Below, piece after piece: positions 1-11,916 of a stretch of DNA of 64,000 nucleotides. The notes beneath the pieces are model-generated. The model was not told the DNA's origin. It saw only the letters and a program-made list of their open reading frames with translations, and made no database searches. Made by a program: the position numbers and the translations under genes. Source of the stretch: Vandiemenella viatica (Eukaryota > Arthropoda > Insecta > Orthoptera > Morabidae); the NCBI GenBank assembly GCA_031002005.1, contig JARYHS010013630.1, forward strand, positions 27,309,112 to 27,373,111, given 5' to 3'. The stretch's first letter is position 1; every line of letters begins with the position of its first letter.

Positions 1-104
1 ATCTCCAACTAAGGGACATTTGTCTTATCCGGTAAACTGAAACATGTGTCTAAGACTAAGAGCACCTCACAGGTTAAAAGCACCAAATGTCTCTAACCAG
101 TTTA

Positions 105-324
105 GCTTTTACCCGGCATTACGCCCCGTTGATGTCGAGGTTATTACAGGCGGGATGGGGCAAGGAACGAGAAGGGTTTCGGTATTTGAACCATCTGATA
201 TTCGCCTGGAGTGATTTGGGAAAAAATCACGGAAAACCCAAATCTAGATGGCCGGACGGGGATTCGAATCCGCGTCCTCCCGAAAGTGAGGACATAGCGT
301 TACCGCTCATCCACCACGCTCGAT
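105..324 (-). repeat. tRNA-derived SINE (family S1), copy 1
   Basis: First of 18 copies of a SINE of about 220-245 bp, read on the minus strand. The head carries an RNA polymerase III A-box-like stretch (GGTGGGTGAGCGGT in better copies; decayed here) and a B box (GGATTCGAATCC here, GGTTCGAATCC in better copies). A tRNA-unrelated body follows, ending near CGACGAGGCGTAA and an A-rich tail, seen as T-runs on the plus strand. Such elements are copied by a LINE reverse transcriptase in trans and code for nothing; open frames across them are shadows. Confidence 0.8.
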
Positions 325-2379
325 AGGCAGTTCTGAGTTCCTCCCAAATAAATCCGGAAGAACGTTTAAGCAAGGAATTATTTAGTAAATAAAGTAATAT
401 TAACCATTTGGATAAAAAGAAAAAACAGCAGATACTTAACAGTTTTTTGATGACTTGGCCTGGTAAAATGATCAACTGGTTCATATTTATTTATTATAAG
501 ATTTTATTACTACTTTGCTCTCGCTTGTTGTGATTAGAATTACGTTTGCCATTCGTTATACTTCTAGTAGCAAATACAAACGTTGCGCTTACTCAAGTGT
601 TAATCTTTGATGTAATTGTTTAAATAACGTTTTTCCATGTAATATAAAGGAACTATATTTCAAACAGCTGAAGAAATAAACAAAGTTACGTATTAATTTT
701 TTTTAACTCAATCCAAAGTACAGATTGTTTGTTTCGTAGTGGGAGATTCTATGCGTGTCTCCTAGAGGTGTGTTCATCTGAAATGCAATGTGATCTGTGA
801 CGCCCATTTTTGATCGTTACGAACGAATCATTTGTTGCTCCGTTTCCTGGACACTTCGATCCAGAGCTTAAGCTAGACCATAAGCTTTCAAACGGTGAAA
901 ACACAATCCAATTGGTTCAGTAGTTTTTCCGTGATGTTTCACATACGTAGGTCGCTTATAATAGTACGTATAAATAAAATGTGAGCATAAAAATTTCTAG
1001 TAAAAACAATCCGAATTAGTCCGTTCAGAAACCACGGCGTTTCGGCGGTCAAAGTCTTTGCCCCGGTTGTCAAGTCAACGTTTGTTGCCAACTTTTGAAG
1101 AAAAAAACCGTAAATAATGAATGATACAATGAAAAATGATAGTATGACAGCAACAGGGTATCGGTGGTCCTGTCACAGACAAGCAAAGTAGGATTTGCCA
1201 CCGTGATTTAGAATACTTCTTGGAAGAAAGTCATTTATCTATATTACACCGTGTCTGTTTGATCGTTCGAGAAGGCATCACACAAAAAAATACTCTACCA
1301 ATATGAGTGGGGTTTTAACAGATAGAATGCTTCTGATCTGGCTTAAGATCTGCGATATATCTTATTACTATGCGACCAGAAAACGGAGAAAGAAATTACA
1401 ATTCGTTCGCACCGAGGACAGGAGCAGTGCTGCAAATTCTACAAATTAACCCGTAGATCTACGGATCTTTATAAAAAAAAAGTTAGGATTTTGGGATTTT
1501 GTTGAATATCTACGGATTTTTGCTACTTTTTACTATTTTTTTATTTTTCCTTATATTGTTGTTTTGTTAAACTTTGAGCGTTTAATGTTAATGCATTACA
1601 GAATTGTCAATAATTGTGAATCGTTTCCTTGCAACCGCTCGTGTGAACCAACGATTGAAATAAAGCTCATATTTTGTTTGATTATAGATTTTATAGATCT
1701 TAAAAGGCCATAATAGAGAACTATCGGCCACATTTTATGCACGGTGACAATCGTTGGCACGGCTTACAAAGCAGTGCCTCCCGAGGAGGCTTAACCATAA
1801 TCGGAGAATCAAAGGGGTCGGTAAATGTTGCAAAGATACATTACAAACTTTAGTGCTTTGTTACAAGAAGAAAAACGAAAGGAAAACTTGTTACTACGTA
1901 CACCAAGGCAGCGGGAAAATGTTAGTTCGATATGAGTTTGAATTTCATGGCGGTTCTTCGCTGTGGTCGAACCTGAGACAACCTGTGGCATCCGGACACT
2001 TGACTGCCGCAAAAAAACGAGATATCCGATGCCGGTCAGAGTTACGTAAAGGTTCACCGCGTAAAGGGAAACCCGCCACCTGGCGGGAAGGCCTTCACAT
2101 CTTCCCCCTCAGACTGCGGTTACAACACCACGCATGCGATCTAGCCTTGCTGGCTTCTGTTCCGCTACCCGCTCTTTTCGAGATTTTCCAATTTCGACGG
2201 CAGTGTATTCTTGAACCTCCTTATAATAATTAGAGGAACACTGTCCATGCCCTTTACAACTGTCCGACAGAATTCACCGACTGAAAACAGTTCTGGATTT
2301 TATATGTCGTCTCAATTACGCTACTGGCACTAACCAAATAATTCGTCCCGATCAGACGATAAGACCAGGGACGAAATTT
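325..2379. other. Unassigned AT-rich intergenic stretch
   Basis: No gene or complete element recognised. Around 890-1000 there is a motif of dispersed-repeat type (AATTGGTTCAGTAGTTTTTC), probably an old TE tail. A 159-codon open stretch at 1754-2233 starts at TTG, shows no domain I recognise and has an overlapping frame on the other strand, so I do not call it a gene. Confidence 0.4.
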
Positions 2380-3235
2380 ATGCTGGGATAAAGATACAGG
2401 GAGATCTATTAAATATGATTCGATTCGCAGATGATGTGATAGTAACAAAAACTGAAGAGGATCTTAAAGTTTATGGAAGAATGGAGGAAACAATGGGGAA
2501 TGAGTACAATATGAAAATTAATAAAGCGAAGACGTAAGTCATGGTATGTGGCCAAGATAACGACTCAAAAGTGAAAATTAATGGAGAAACAATGGATAAT
2601 ATGTAAGAAGTCTGCTGTCTACGAAGCAAAATTACAAAAGATGGAAGAAGCAAAAATGAGAAAATGCAGGATTGCCGAAGCAAAAATAGCGTTCAACAAA
2701 AAGAAATTTGTAGTTACACCAAATAACAGCTAGATAACGAGGAAGAGACTTAAAATCTTATGTCTGGAGTATTGCCCTATATGGATGTGAAACCGCGGCA
2801 GTTGGTAAAGAATAGAAAAGGAGATTAATTTCATTTGAGCAATGGTGCTACAGAACCAATTTCAGGATTAGTTGGAGGGACAAAATTACTGACGAATAAG
2901 TTTTTGGGAGGGCAAGAAACTATAACTCTATATGGAAGAATATAAAAACGCCGATGACCTTACTACTTGGAGATATCTTAAAACACGAGAGCTTAGTGAA
3001 AATACTGGAGGGAATGGTAGGAAGAAAGAAATATCGAGGAAGACCACGGTCAAAATACACCTAACAGATAATGGAAAATGTTGGCTGCAGGAGATTGTTG
3101 ATTTGAAGAGGAGGGCTGAGAATAGAACTGAATGGAAGACCGCCCGAGACCAATCCAAGGATTGACTACTGAAGAAAAAGAAGAAGACTCGGCCACCATG
3201 CGAGAGTGAAAGACTGCTTAAAGCACAAAGAGAAC
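2380..3235 (+). pseudogene. Non-LTR retrotransposon RT fragment, RTE-like, decayed
   Basis: The end of a LINE ORF2 is recognisable across several frames. It has the RT catalytic box FADD (MIRFADDVIV, near 2415-2440), then the downstream signature ALYGCET near 2775 and FEQWCYRTNFRISW near 2835, and a C-terminal tail like GMVGRKKYRGRPR near 3010. Full elements run these motifs in one frame; here stops and frameshifts (for example at 2535, 2606 and 2728) break it into short pieces, and everything upstream of the RT palm is missing. The family call (RTE or a related clade) rests on the LYGCET...WCYR type of tail. Another fragment of this type lies at 51.7-52.0 kb. Confidence 0.7.
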
Positions 3236-3724
3236 TGGAGCAGGGCATGGCGATAGCATTGTTCACATCGTTTGGGAGTATAGTGACGGTTCGTCAAATT
3301 AAATGCAATTGTACCAGTTCCATTCCTAGTTCTCTACTAATATGGCCAGTTTTCAGGATGGTCAATTATATGAGCATAAAAGTTCGATATGAATGTACAA
3401 TGGACTCTTTCCAATATGAGATGTTCCAACGTCTTGAGTTGGACAGAAAAGGTGTGAATGAGGTAAGGGCAGTGAACAATCAGTACCTAGTGTTAGTCGG
3501 CAGAGGAAATGAATCTAGTACGGTCTAAACGAGATCTGAAAGAGAAAAGTTCCGCCTTGGACTTCGATTTTCAGTAACGATTCGAATCACATGGAAATAA
3601 AATTAGCATTTAGTGAAGGTGGAGATAGCGCAAGCTGTCCCTTCAAATGTTACAATCACATTGTAAGAGTAGCCCGAATATATTCGGTTAATCTTATATA
3701 TATATAAAAATAGACGTGTTTTTT
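3236..3724. other. Unassigned spacer before the satellite
   Basis: Nothing recognised. It joins the end of the RTE-like fragment to the tandem array; a TA-rich run lies at 3697-3710. Confidence 0.4.
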
Positions 3725-5500
3725 TCCTATATTTCACTTTTGAGCCAACACTACCTAGCACAGATCACTGATGTTTGTGGGTGGAAGTAGCATGGAGTTT
3801 CCTGTCGTGCACAACGTTGGCCGAATGCCGATAGCTGTGGGGATGTGGGAGATATAATGATTAAAGTTGGTCAGTGCAGGGCGTTTTCATATTTCGACCA
3901 AAAATTCGAATCTCCGTATACTTCTCTTTCCAGCCACAACTACAGAACATAGAGCTTTGGTGTTTGTGTGTGGTAGTAGAATCGTCTTTCCTGTCATGCA
4001 CTATGGTTGTTAGATGTCGGTAGCTATGGGGGTGTGGGAGATATGGGGGTTGAAAGTGGTCGACCTGTGGCAATTTCATACTTCTGCCAAAGACAAAAGT
4101 GTCATGGTGTATCACTTTTCAGCGAAAACTATAGATCACAGATAACTGGCGTTTGTGTGTAGTAGTAGCACAGAGTCACCTTTCGATCACAACAGCGGCC
4201 GATTTTCAGAAACTGTGGTACTGTGGTAGATATGGTGGTTGTAAGTGGCCGACCAAGGATATTTTCGTATTTCGACTGTTTCCGCATATGTCACTTTTCT
4301 GCCACAACTACATAGCACAGAGCATTGGTGTTTGTGTTTGGCAGTAGAATCATATCTCATGTAGTGCACTATGGTTGTTAGATGTCGGTAGCTATGGGGG
4401 TGTGGGGGAAACGGGGGTTGAAAGTGGTCGACCTGTGGCAATTTCATACTTCTGCCAAAGACAAAAGTGTCATGGTGTATCACTTTTCAGCGAAAACTAT
4501 AGATCACAGATAACTGGCGTTTGTGTGTAGTAGTAGCACAGAGTCACCTTTCGATCACAACAGCGGCCGATTTTCAGAAACTGTGGTACTGTGGTAGATA
4601 TGGTGGTTGTAAGTGGCCGACCAAGGATATTTTCGTATTTCGACTGTTTCCGCATATGTCACCTTTCTGCCACAACTACATAGCATAGAGCATTGGTGTT
4701 TGTGTTTGGTAGTAGAATCGTATCTCATGTAGTGCACTATGGTTCTTAGATGTCGGTAGCTATGGGGGTGTGGGAGATATGGGGGTTGAAAGTGGTCGAC
4801 CTGTGGCAATTTCACACTTCTGCCAAAGACAAAAGTGTCATGGTGTATCACTTTTCAGCGAAAACTATAGATCACAGATAACTGGCGTTTGTGTGTAGTA
4901 GTAACACAGAGTCACCTTTCGATCACAACAGCGGCCGATTTTCAGAAACTGTGGTACTGTGGTAGATATGGTGGTTGTAAGTGGCCGACCAAGGATATTT
5001 TCGTTTTTCGACGAAAGGCATGTGTCTCTGCAGATTTATCGTTTCTGCCACGACTACATAGCATAGAGCATTGGTGTTTATGTGTGGTGGTAGAATCGTG
5101 TCTGTTGTCGTGCACTATGGTTGTTAGATGTGTGTAGCTATGGGGGTGTGGAAGACATGGGGGATGAAAATGGTCGACCTGCGGCAATTTCATATTTCAG
5201 CCAAAGACGCATGTGGCTCGGTGTATCACTTTTGAGTGAAAACTATCACCGGCGTTTTTGTGTGGTAGTAACACAGTCACCCATCGATCTCAACGTTGGC
5301 CGAAATTCGGTAACTGTGGGAGCGTGTGAGATATGGTGTTTGAAATTGGTCGATCATGAATATTTTCGTATTTCATCCAAAGACTTGTGTGTATCCGTAA
5401 ATTTTACTTTGCTGCCGGAACTATATAGCGCAGAAGACTGGTATTTGTGTGTGGTAATAGTATAGAGTCTCCCATCGTGCACTATGGTGGTTAGATGTCT
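3725..5500. repeat. Satellite array with 368-bp higher-order unit
   Basis: Ten related monomers of about 178-190 bp begin with a GTTTGTGTGT-like box at about 3771, 3959, 4149, 4327, 4517, 4695, 4885, 5072, 5251 and 5440. Alternating monomers differ (the GGCGTTTGTGTGTAGTAG type against the GGTGTTTGTGTTTGG type), so the true period is a dimer: the box ATCACTTTTCAGCG recurs at 4111, 4479 and 4847, exactly 368 bp apart. The middle units are nearly identical and the outer ones diverge, as expected from unequal exchange. Open frames here are repeats of one another and not genes. Confidence 0.9.
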
Positions 5501-5564
5501 ACAGCTGTCAATATGAATACTTTACACTCATGAACGAATTTGTGGGTACCAGCTATTATATTAT

Positions 5565-6063
5565 AATTGTGGAAGTAAGTTTCTGTCTTTTTGTTACGTT
5601 TTGACGACTAAATGGCTATATCAATATTGATGGAATTTAACAATGAAATAGTGTAGGAAGGACACAGGATATTTTTTCGGTATGAATAACAGTTTTAGTC
5701 ACGAAATTTTAAGAACTTATCGAATGATGAAAGACAGACAGATTCGTGTGTTAGTCTGTAATGTTACGTTGGTTGCTCAGTCGCGCAGTCTGTTAGTGTT
5801 TGATTTGTTAATAAATTTCGATAAGAAACAAAACTTATTATTTAGTATAGAAGTCAATTTGCTCTGCACTGTACTATTTATTTGTGTCTGTATAAAAGTT
5901 TCTGGCACCAATTTGTCTTCCTTTTTGACATGCCTTACGGACGTAAACCTGGCCTACGGTGCAGGTCTAGAAGACAATGTGCTGCTATTAGATTATAAGA
6001 TTCAGATGCTCATGTTGAATAAAGAAGAAAAAACCAAGCTGAAATAAAGCTGCCATCAGTTAA

Positions 6064-6094
<31 letters not shown>

Positions 6095-6308
6095 ACACAC
6101 ACACATCCCCGCACCTTCGCTTACTTTTCTGTTTTTAAATATGTTGTAAATTGATTCTCTTCATGAGACAGATTAGACGATAGGATGATATAATGATATT
6201 ATGTCGACTCGGTGTTGTTTGGGACAAATCTTACTAACAGTTTTCTATATCCAATTCTGGCAATGAAACTCCAAGTCCACGCGTACGAAGTCGCGGGTAA
6301 CAGCTAGT
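5565..6308 (+). mobile_element. Helitron-like element, 3' portion
   Basis: 5565-5730 and 6138-6308 match the two halves of 14560-14906, so the same family occurs twice in the window. The end at 6280-6308 (CGAAGTCGCGGGTAACAG then CTAG followed by T) has the form of a Helitron 3' terminus: CTRR before T, preceded by a short CGCG-CGCG hairpin. The middle (5727-6138), absent from the second copy, holds a basic open stretch from ATG near 5931 (MPYGRKPGLRCRSRRQ) broken by two TAA codons. It resembles the low-complexity N-terminal arms of Helitron proteins, but that is weak evidence. No 5' end was found upstream of the satellite. Confidence 0.45.
6064..6104. repeat. Compound microsatellite C17(AC)n
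   Basis: A run of 17 C is followed directly by about twelve AC units. The same poly-C-to-CA architecture occurs at 53045-53072. Confidence 0.95.
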
Positions 6309-7859
6309 TTAAGATATTTTTTAAAAAAATAGTTTGAGACGCTATTAATGACCTAAAGAAAGGAGTCTACTGTTTTTAAAATGTAATCTGGATGAAGGGA
6401 ATTCAAACAAAAACTACTCGTCGCATTTTAATGGGTGTTTGAATAATGGAGAAGTCCTAATCCCAAGGGTACAATGGAGTATATTTCATTTTGATGTGAC
6501 GTCGAAAAGCTGAGGAACTGAAAGGGTCCACAAATTAGTATCGATTTAAAGTTAATTTACTTCTCGCAGTCGAAATGTTTCCCGCGACTTCAGTGTACCA
6601 ACGGCATCATATTACCTGGAAGAATTAAATTACGGCGTTTTCTCCTCGCTGGCGACGTAAAAAAAACTGACCATCAGTATAAAAGGGAAATCTGTACGTT
6701 ACTAATCATTGCAGATAACACTGTATACCTGGTCGTCTTACTTTTTTTTTTCCTTTTTGACTACGTGTTATGAACTTGCCGTTGGTATACAACTAGGACA
6801 GTGACATTACTGCGCACGTTACGACTACAATGCCTCATCCGGGTCCCACGGCTTGCTGTGTATTCAAAGCGACTGGGACGAGAACAACGCCCTGCATCTC
6901 AGGACTGCGTCAAATTAATTATCGAAGAAATGCGGATGAGTGATAGCCTCCTCTCCTTCAGATCAGAGATAACGCATCCGTGTATGTGCTAAGTGATTGA
7001 TGGGGACGGTTATGATCCCCAGTACACTGCGACGAGATACCGTCCATTTAGTCAGCGATGTACCTGACGACCATGTGAAAGTTGTTTACATGAGCGATTT
7101 CTGGAAACTAGGTAAACGTCAAATAACAAAGCACAAGAACTGAAGCTTCTAATTAAACGTCCGAGAAGAAATGAAAAATTAGTGCCGAAACGTTCTAACT
7201 AAGCCAAGTTCTACGTTTTTGTTTTGTTTACACTAAAGGGTTATTCTCAGTAATGTTTTCCTTCCATGGGAATGCAAATTTCCAAAACAACGTGTACATT
7301 CCTCACATAGCTCATGGCTGGAAACGGACAAGGAAACAAAAGCTTAATAATCGACCCACTTGTCTCTAATAACAACATAAAACTACAGCTCGACATTGTG
7401 CAAGTAGCTAATCAGATTTCACTTTAAAAACTTAACATGAAAATGTAAGCACAGCACGCAGTTAAAGTGCTAAGGTAAAGAACATCAAACCGATTAAGCA
7501 ATTGTCCGATTAAGAGCCGAGAACACGTGATCAAGCATTGTGCTTGTGGTGGCTCACGCGCTTGCGTCAGCTCCAGCCAGCTAAGCATTCCTGTTTCGAA
7601 GCGCCGTTTATTGCGGCGAGGGAAATGCATCCTTAGATATTAGTGCTGACTTATCAGTTTGTATCCTCAGCCACCAGAGTATCGGGACAACTGGACCAGG
7701 TTCAAATCCCGGAAGTCCTGACCGAGGTTCAAAAGCGGTTTGCCACAATCACTTCAAACTACAAATTTCACAAACAAAACTGCAGGTATCACACAGAACA
7801 CAACTTTGGTCAGACCATTACTTGACTATGGTGATGTAGAATGGGACCCAAATTTCGGG
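6309..7859. other. Unassigned stretch
   Basis: No gene or full element seen. At about 7700-7725 GGTTCAAATCCCGG looks like a polymerase III B box, possibly an old tRNA-like SINE head, but no convincing A box or structure supports it. Confidence 0.35.
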
Positions 7860-8275
7860 TATCAAATACACAGTTTGAGAGGGCGCAATGAGGGCTCTAG
7901 ATTTGTCTGTAGAAATTACCGCAGGACACAATTAATTACTAATATGATACAGGAGCTGGAATGCGATTCACTGTCATGGGAGTGTACAAGACGTACATTG
8001 GTGCAAAGATATTGGTGGAAGAATTAAGAGAGTTGCGTCGAAGGGAGAAGATAATCATGATAACAAGCTGACACTCTATTTCAACCATAAGGGTGTAGGA
8101 AGATTTTTTTTATTTTTTTTTATTTTTTGTAGGTAAGGGTGTCGGGGATTGGAATAAATTACGAAGAGAAATGATGACTAATGTACCTAAAACGCTGAAA
8201 TAATTTAAATGGGTGTGTTGAGAATTGTCACCGGACCGTGCGCTCCATCACCCTTCAATTAAATATGAGTTACAA
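7860..8275 (+). repeat. LINE 3'-end fragment (CR1/Jockey-like), copy 1
   Basis: The C-terminal tail of a LINE ORF2 plus 3' UTR. RNYRRTQLITNMIQELE corresponds to the RDYRRT-SVT-ML-ELGW motif that ends many CR1/Jockey-group RTs, and IPKTLK-type residues occur near 8190. The UTR motif CACCGGACCGTGCGCTCCA at 8231 recurs at 22050. The frame is broken by stops, and a T-rich stretch (8106-8131) interrupts it. Five further copies of this tail occur in the window. Confidence 0.6.
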
Positions 8276-9090
8276 GTTTCGCAGAAAAATAAAACGTAGC
8301 TTCCCTTTCGAATAGGTCCACCAATTGTTCACTGAAGCAAGCGTGGCGATTTAAAAGCTCGATATCCTTAAAAAAAAAAAAAAACTTAAGAGATTCCCAA
8401 GATTTTAATGCGGCCACACATCTAAAGTATGGGCACTAATGTTTACTTTTAAAAAATCAACCTTTAATATGATGAAATATGATACACTACTAACATTTTA
8501 TGAATCAATACTCTTGTTTGTAACGTCGATTTCAAACAACATGTTATTCAGCGATAAAAGTTCTAAGTTAGTTTGCAGTTTTCAGCTTTTGACGTAATAC
8601 AATGGCAGTGTGTTTCAGCCACAACCCCCTCCCTCCCGCCGCCTTGGCTTCTGCTTTTTACACCCGGGGCGCGCCTAATGCTCGAGACAGCGCCTGCTAC
8701 CTGAGCACGTTCGATGTTATCAAACACGGGAGTCGGCTTACGACGGAATTTGCTGCCGTCGCCCAACTTAATAGAGCCACGTCAAATAAATTCATCCATT
8801 AGTTTTAAGACGTAGATTTAAATTTTTGCGTCTAGACAATTATTTACTATCCATCTAAGGAGAGCTACCAGCTACATAGATACGAGTGCTATAAATCTTT
8901 CCCCACAGAGGGTGATCGTCACTGCTAATTAATTTCTTACAAAAACAACGGGAAGAAACACTTATATATTGCCTAGGTACCACAAGTTGTCTGAAAAATT
9001 GCAACTAATGTTTGGATCGCTACCATTATTCCTTCACTGCAACATTCTGAGAGTTCTGGGCTGCGGAAGGAGAAAAATATATCATGGAGA
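8276..9090. other. Unassigned stretch
   Basis: Nothing recognised. A GC-rich patch lies at 8620-8700 inside AT-rich DNA; the overlapping open frames on both strands there have no recognisable domain. Confidence 0.35.
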
Positions 9091-9432
9091 CAGCCATAAA
9101 TTACGTGAGGAGTTTTTCCGGATTTCCGGACCCCCCCCCCTTTTCTGGTGAGATCTGGCCGGAGCCCCCTCCCCCCTCTGGTGAGATCTGGTCAGTGAGG
9201 ACCCCCCTAGTAATCGCACTCTACACTTTTGGAGACCTTTATTTTAGGTCTCACCATTCAAAATCCGGTCACAACCCCACTTTGACGAAATACCCCTCTA
9301 AAATCGACTTTCATCCAATTTGTAGACTTTTTTTACCCCTACAGTCCATTTTTTTTTTTTTTTTATCAAAACCTCACGTGAGATTTCCGTAGACCCCCCA
9401 CCCCCCAAATTTCACCTCACGTAATGCTTCCC
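9091..9432. mobile_element. GC-tract MITE (family M1), copy D
   Basis: The terminal inverted repeat GCCATAAATTACGTGAGG (9093) faces CCTCACGTAATGCTTCC (9414). The interior has C-runs and the phrases GGTGAGATCTGG and GAGATTTCCGTAGACCCC shared with copies at 36.5, 50.5 and 58.6 kb. Non-coding; presumably moved by a transposase encoded elsewhere. Confidence 0.65.
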
Positions 9433-9730
9433 ATCCTTAGGACCGCGAAATACACGAATGCGAGAAATGTTCCACTATTTTTACCTCGAAACTTGTAGTA
9501 CTACGAACATTAAAAACAAACACGAGTTGGACACAAATACCACCATTATCACTTCTACTTTACCGATGTTAAGAACGGGAAATAAAAGCAAAGATATCAG
9601 ACTATTCGACTAGCAGCTGTCGTTTTATTGACATCCCACTTTTCCATTTTTTTGCTTATGTATTATATGAAAAAATAAGACCTGAAAACCTAAGCGTTAC
9701 TATCATTAATTTTTCCACATCATTAAAAAA

Positions 9731-9975
9731 GTTTTTTTTTTTGCTTCTGGCTTTGCGTCACGTCGACTTCTAGGTCATTAGAAGCGGGAATGATTGGGGG
9801 CAAGGAACAGTTAAGGAATTTGGTCATGGCCGCTTGAAGAAACCATCCCGGCATTCGCCTGGATTGATTTTGGGAAATCATGGAAAACCCAACTCGGGAT
9901 GGCCAGACGGGGATTCGAACCCACATTCTACCGAATGAGGGGCCAGAGCGTTATAGCTCCACACCACACCCGGTG
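9731..9975 (-). repeat. SINE S1, copy 2
   Basis: Full-length minus-strand copy: T-run and CTTTGCGTCACGTCGAC tail at the left, B box complement GGATTCGAACCC at 9911-9922, head ending CACCACACCCGGTGG. Confidence 0.85.
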
Positions 9976-10889
9976 GCATCAAAAATGGTCATAGACCTTT
10001 CACAAAGGGATACTAAAAACAGTGCTCTATTGTAAATTTAATACAAGCAAAAAAAAAAAAAAAAAAAAAAACACTTTGTAATAAGTATCATCAAATTCTA
10101 CGTATGTAGCACAGCATGTAATGGAAGTAGAGCTTGGGTTTTGAGAGTACAATATGAAAAATTGAAGCATCTGAAATGTAAAGTGCATCTTCTGAAAATG
10201 ATGGGCTATGAAAGAAGTATTGTAAGAGAGTGACAGAAGAGAGGGGTCACATTTTAATGCAAATAACTTGGCTTTATAGGCCATGTGAGTCATACAGTCA
10301 TTTCGCCGGTGGCAAAAGGGTTTGCGGGCTCCCATGAATATCTGAGCGGGCGCCGCCGATTGTGTGTAGTAGTGTGTGCCTCTTGGCCCAGGGCTGCCAA
10401 TACAACAGGCGCCACTGTCAACAAGTGTCGAGGGCGCGCGATACACTCGAGCACGCTCAGCTACATCTCACTTTACAACTACACGCCGAGAGTTTTATTC
10501 GTTAAACTGGGCATATATCGATGAAATCCGATAATGACGCTTGTTGTTTGACAATAAAATATCAATCAAGTAACATTACAACTGAATTAACGAAATCTAT
10601 CGTTTGTAATTGTTCTTTTTCTCCTGGACCGTCAGTAATTTTCTCGGGAAATTTATAATAGGGAGTTTCGCCTAGCCTTCTTCAATGATGGAAGAGTATT
10701 TACGTGTTTTTTTTTTTTTTTTTTTTTGACGCTTGTAGTTTGAGTATGTTCCGTGCAAGGCAATGTTTTTGTTGTGAATCAATAAAAGATGGAGAAGGGA
10801 GAGGATGAAGCCCATTGCTAGCAGATTCAAAAATATTCTTCACGAGAGGCCGCCAGGCTCAGCATCCGAATCTGAGGGATTATTATTAT
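9976..10889. other. Unassigned stretch with poly-A/T tracts
   Basis: No gene recognised. Long homopolymers occur at 10050-10070 (A) and 10710-10727 (T), plausible tails of old retrocopies. The stretch at 10300-10450 is GC-richer without a recognisable protein. Confidence 0.35.
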
Positions 10890-11060
10890 TATTGGTTATG
10901 GATTTACACCTCGTTGACATCGAGGTCGTTGGAGGCGGGAAAGGATTGGGGACAACGAACGGAAAGGAATTCGGCCATGGAAAACCCAAATCTGGATGCC
11001 CGGTCGTGGATTCGAACCGGCGCGGCGTCCTACCGAATGCGAGGCTAACTTGAGTGAAGG
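10890..11060 (-). repeat. SINE S1, copy 3, internally deleted
   Basis: Tail GATTTACACCTCGTTGAC at the left and B-box region GGATTCGAACCGG near 11009. The central ~65 bp between the two CCATGG sites of the consensus is missing: the sequence runs GGCCATGG straight into AAAACCC at 10974-10987. The same junction is seen in the copy at 32236. Confidence 0.8.
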
Positions 11061-11119
11061 ATAGCGGTTGTATTCCCTCACTCCACGTGTTCTGCGCCTC
11101 TCTTACTCTGCCGGCCAAG

Positions 11120-11210
11120 TCCTGATGATAAAAATTTCTTCCACTACCAGGACTCCAACCAGCAAACACCAACCCTGGCGCCGGTGTCGCAACCATCTGA
11201 GCGTGTTGTT
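11120..11210 (-). repeat. tRNA-like SINE head, unrelated to S1
   Basis: On the minus strand CGCTCAGATGGTTGCGAC resembles an A box, and GGTTGGAGTCC, about 40 bases downstream, matches a B box. A diverged form may exist around 49930-50000 (shared CACCGGCGC). No full cloverleaf was drawn, so a SINE head is likelier than a tRNA gene. Confidence 0.35.
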
Positions 11211-11709
11211 ACTGTTCAACGATGGTATTTACATCTAAGTATGCTTATTCATTTCTTTCAGCCAAACTTCGACTGCATTAATCCATTTACGGATTTTTTC
11301 AGAAGACCAGTTTCTATTTTGGTATTACAGTGTTTTTACTTTACCAGTACATTTTTTAAATAAATTGTGACAGTTCTGAACAAAAAAATTCTGAATTTCA
11401 TAAAACGTCTATTGAACAGTTTAAACTGAATGTTTACTTTCACTGGAGCGTTAAGAAAGAATTCTTTAAAATTCGATGATGCTTTTGGCAGCTAAATGCT
11501 ACGTTATACATCCTCGAGTGAATTGTATTTTGAGCTTTATCCATTTATCTCGAGACGATGTTTCGCCCGGAAACTCTTATGATCTCCTTAACATTGTCGT
11601 GAATTTTATGGAGCGTTCTTTCATTGGAGTTTTCTGAGTAACGGAATCCGGTAACAGTGGAAATGTAAGCGGCCAAAACGTACCACTGCATGCCTGCCGC
11701 AAGGCCTCT
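11211..11709. other. Unassigned stretch
   Basis: Nothing recognised; AT-rich with no repeat that I could match elsewhere in the window. Confidence 0.4.
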
Positions 11710-11908
11710 TCTTTACAGGTTTACGCCTCGTCGAGGTCATTAAAACCGGTAAAGGAACGGGAAGAAATTCCGCCATAGCACTTTTTGGGGGCAACATGCA
11801 GGCATTCCGGAAACCATGGAAAACAGAAATCTGGATGCCCGGACGGTGTTTCGATCACGCGCTCGAATGTGAGGTCAGAGAGAGAGTGCTCGTTCACCAG
11901 GTTCGGTT
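11710..11908 (-). repeat. SINE S1, copy 4
   Basis: Diverged minus-strand copy: tail TTTACGCCTCGTCGAGG, body GGAAACCATGG, decayed B box near 11850. Confidence 0.75.
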
Positions 11909-11916
11909 GCATATAC

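Noticed and set aside
1754..2233. 159-codon open stretch
   Set aside because: Starts at TTG, no domain, overlapped by a minus-strand frame; no evidence of a gene.
3861..5465. Repeated open frames with near-identical peptides (MIHHDTFVFGRSMK type)
   Set aside because: They are the same satellite monomer read several times, so a tandem gene family is not supported.
3720..5510. CRISPR array
   Set aside because: Periodicity is 184/368 bp with no short repeat/unique spacer pattern, in eukaryotic DNA; it is a satellite.
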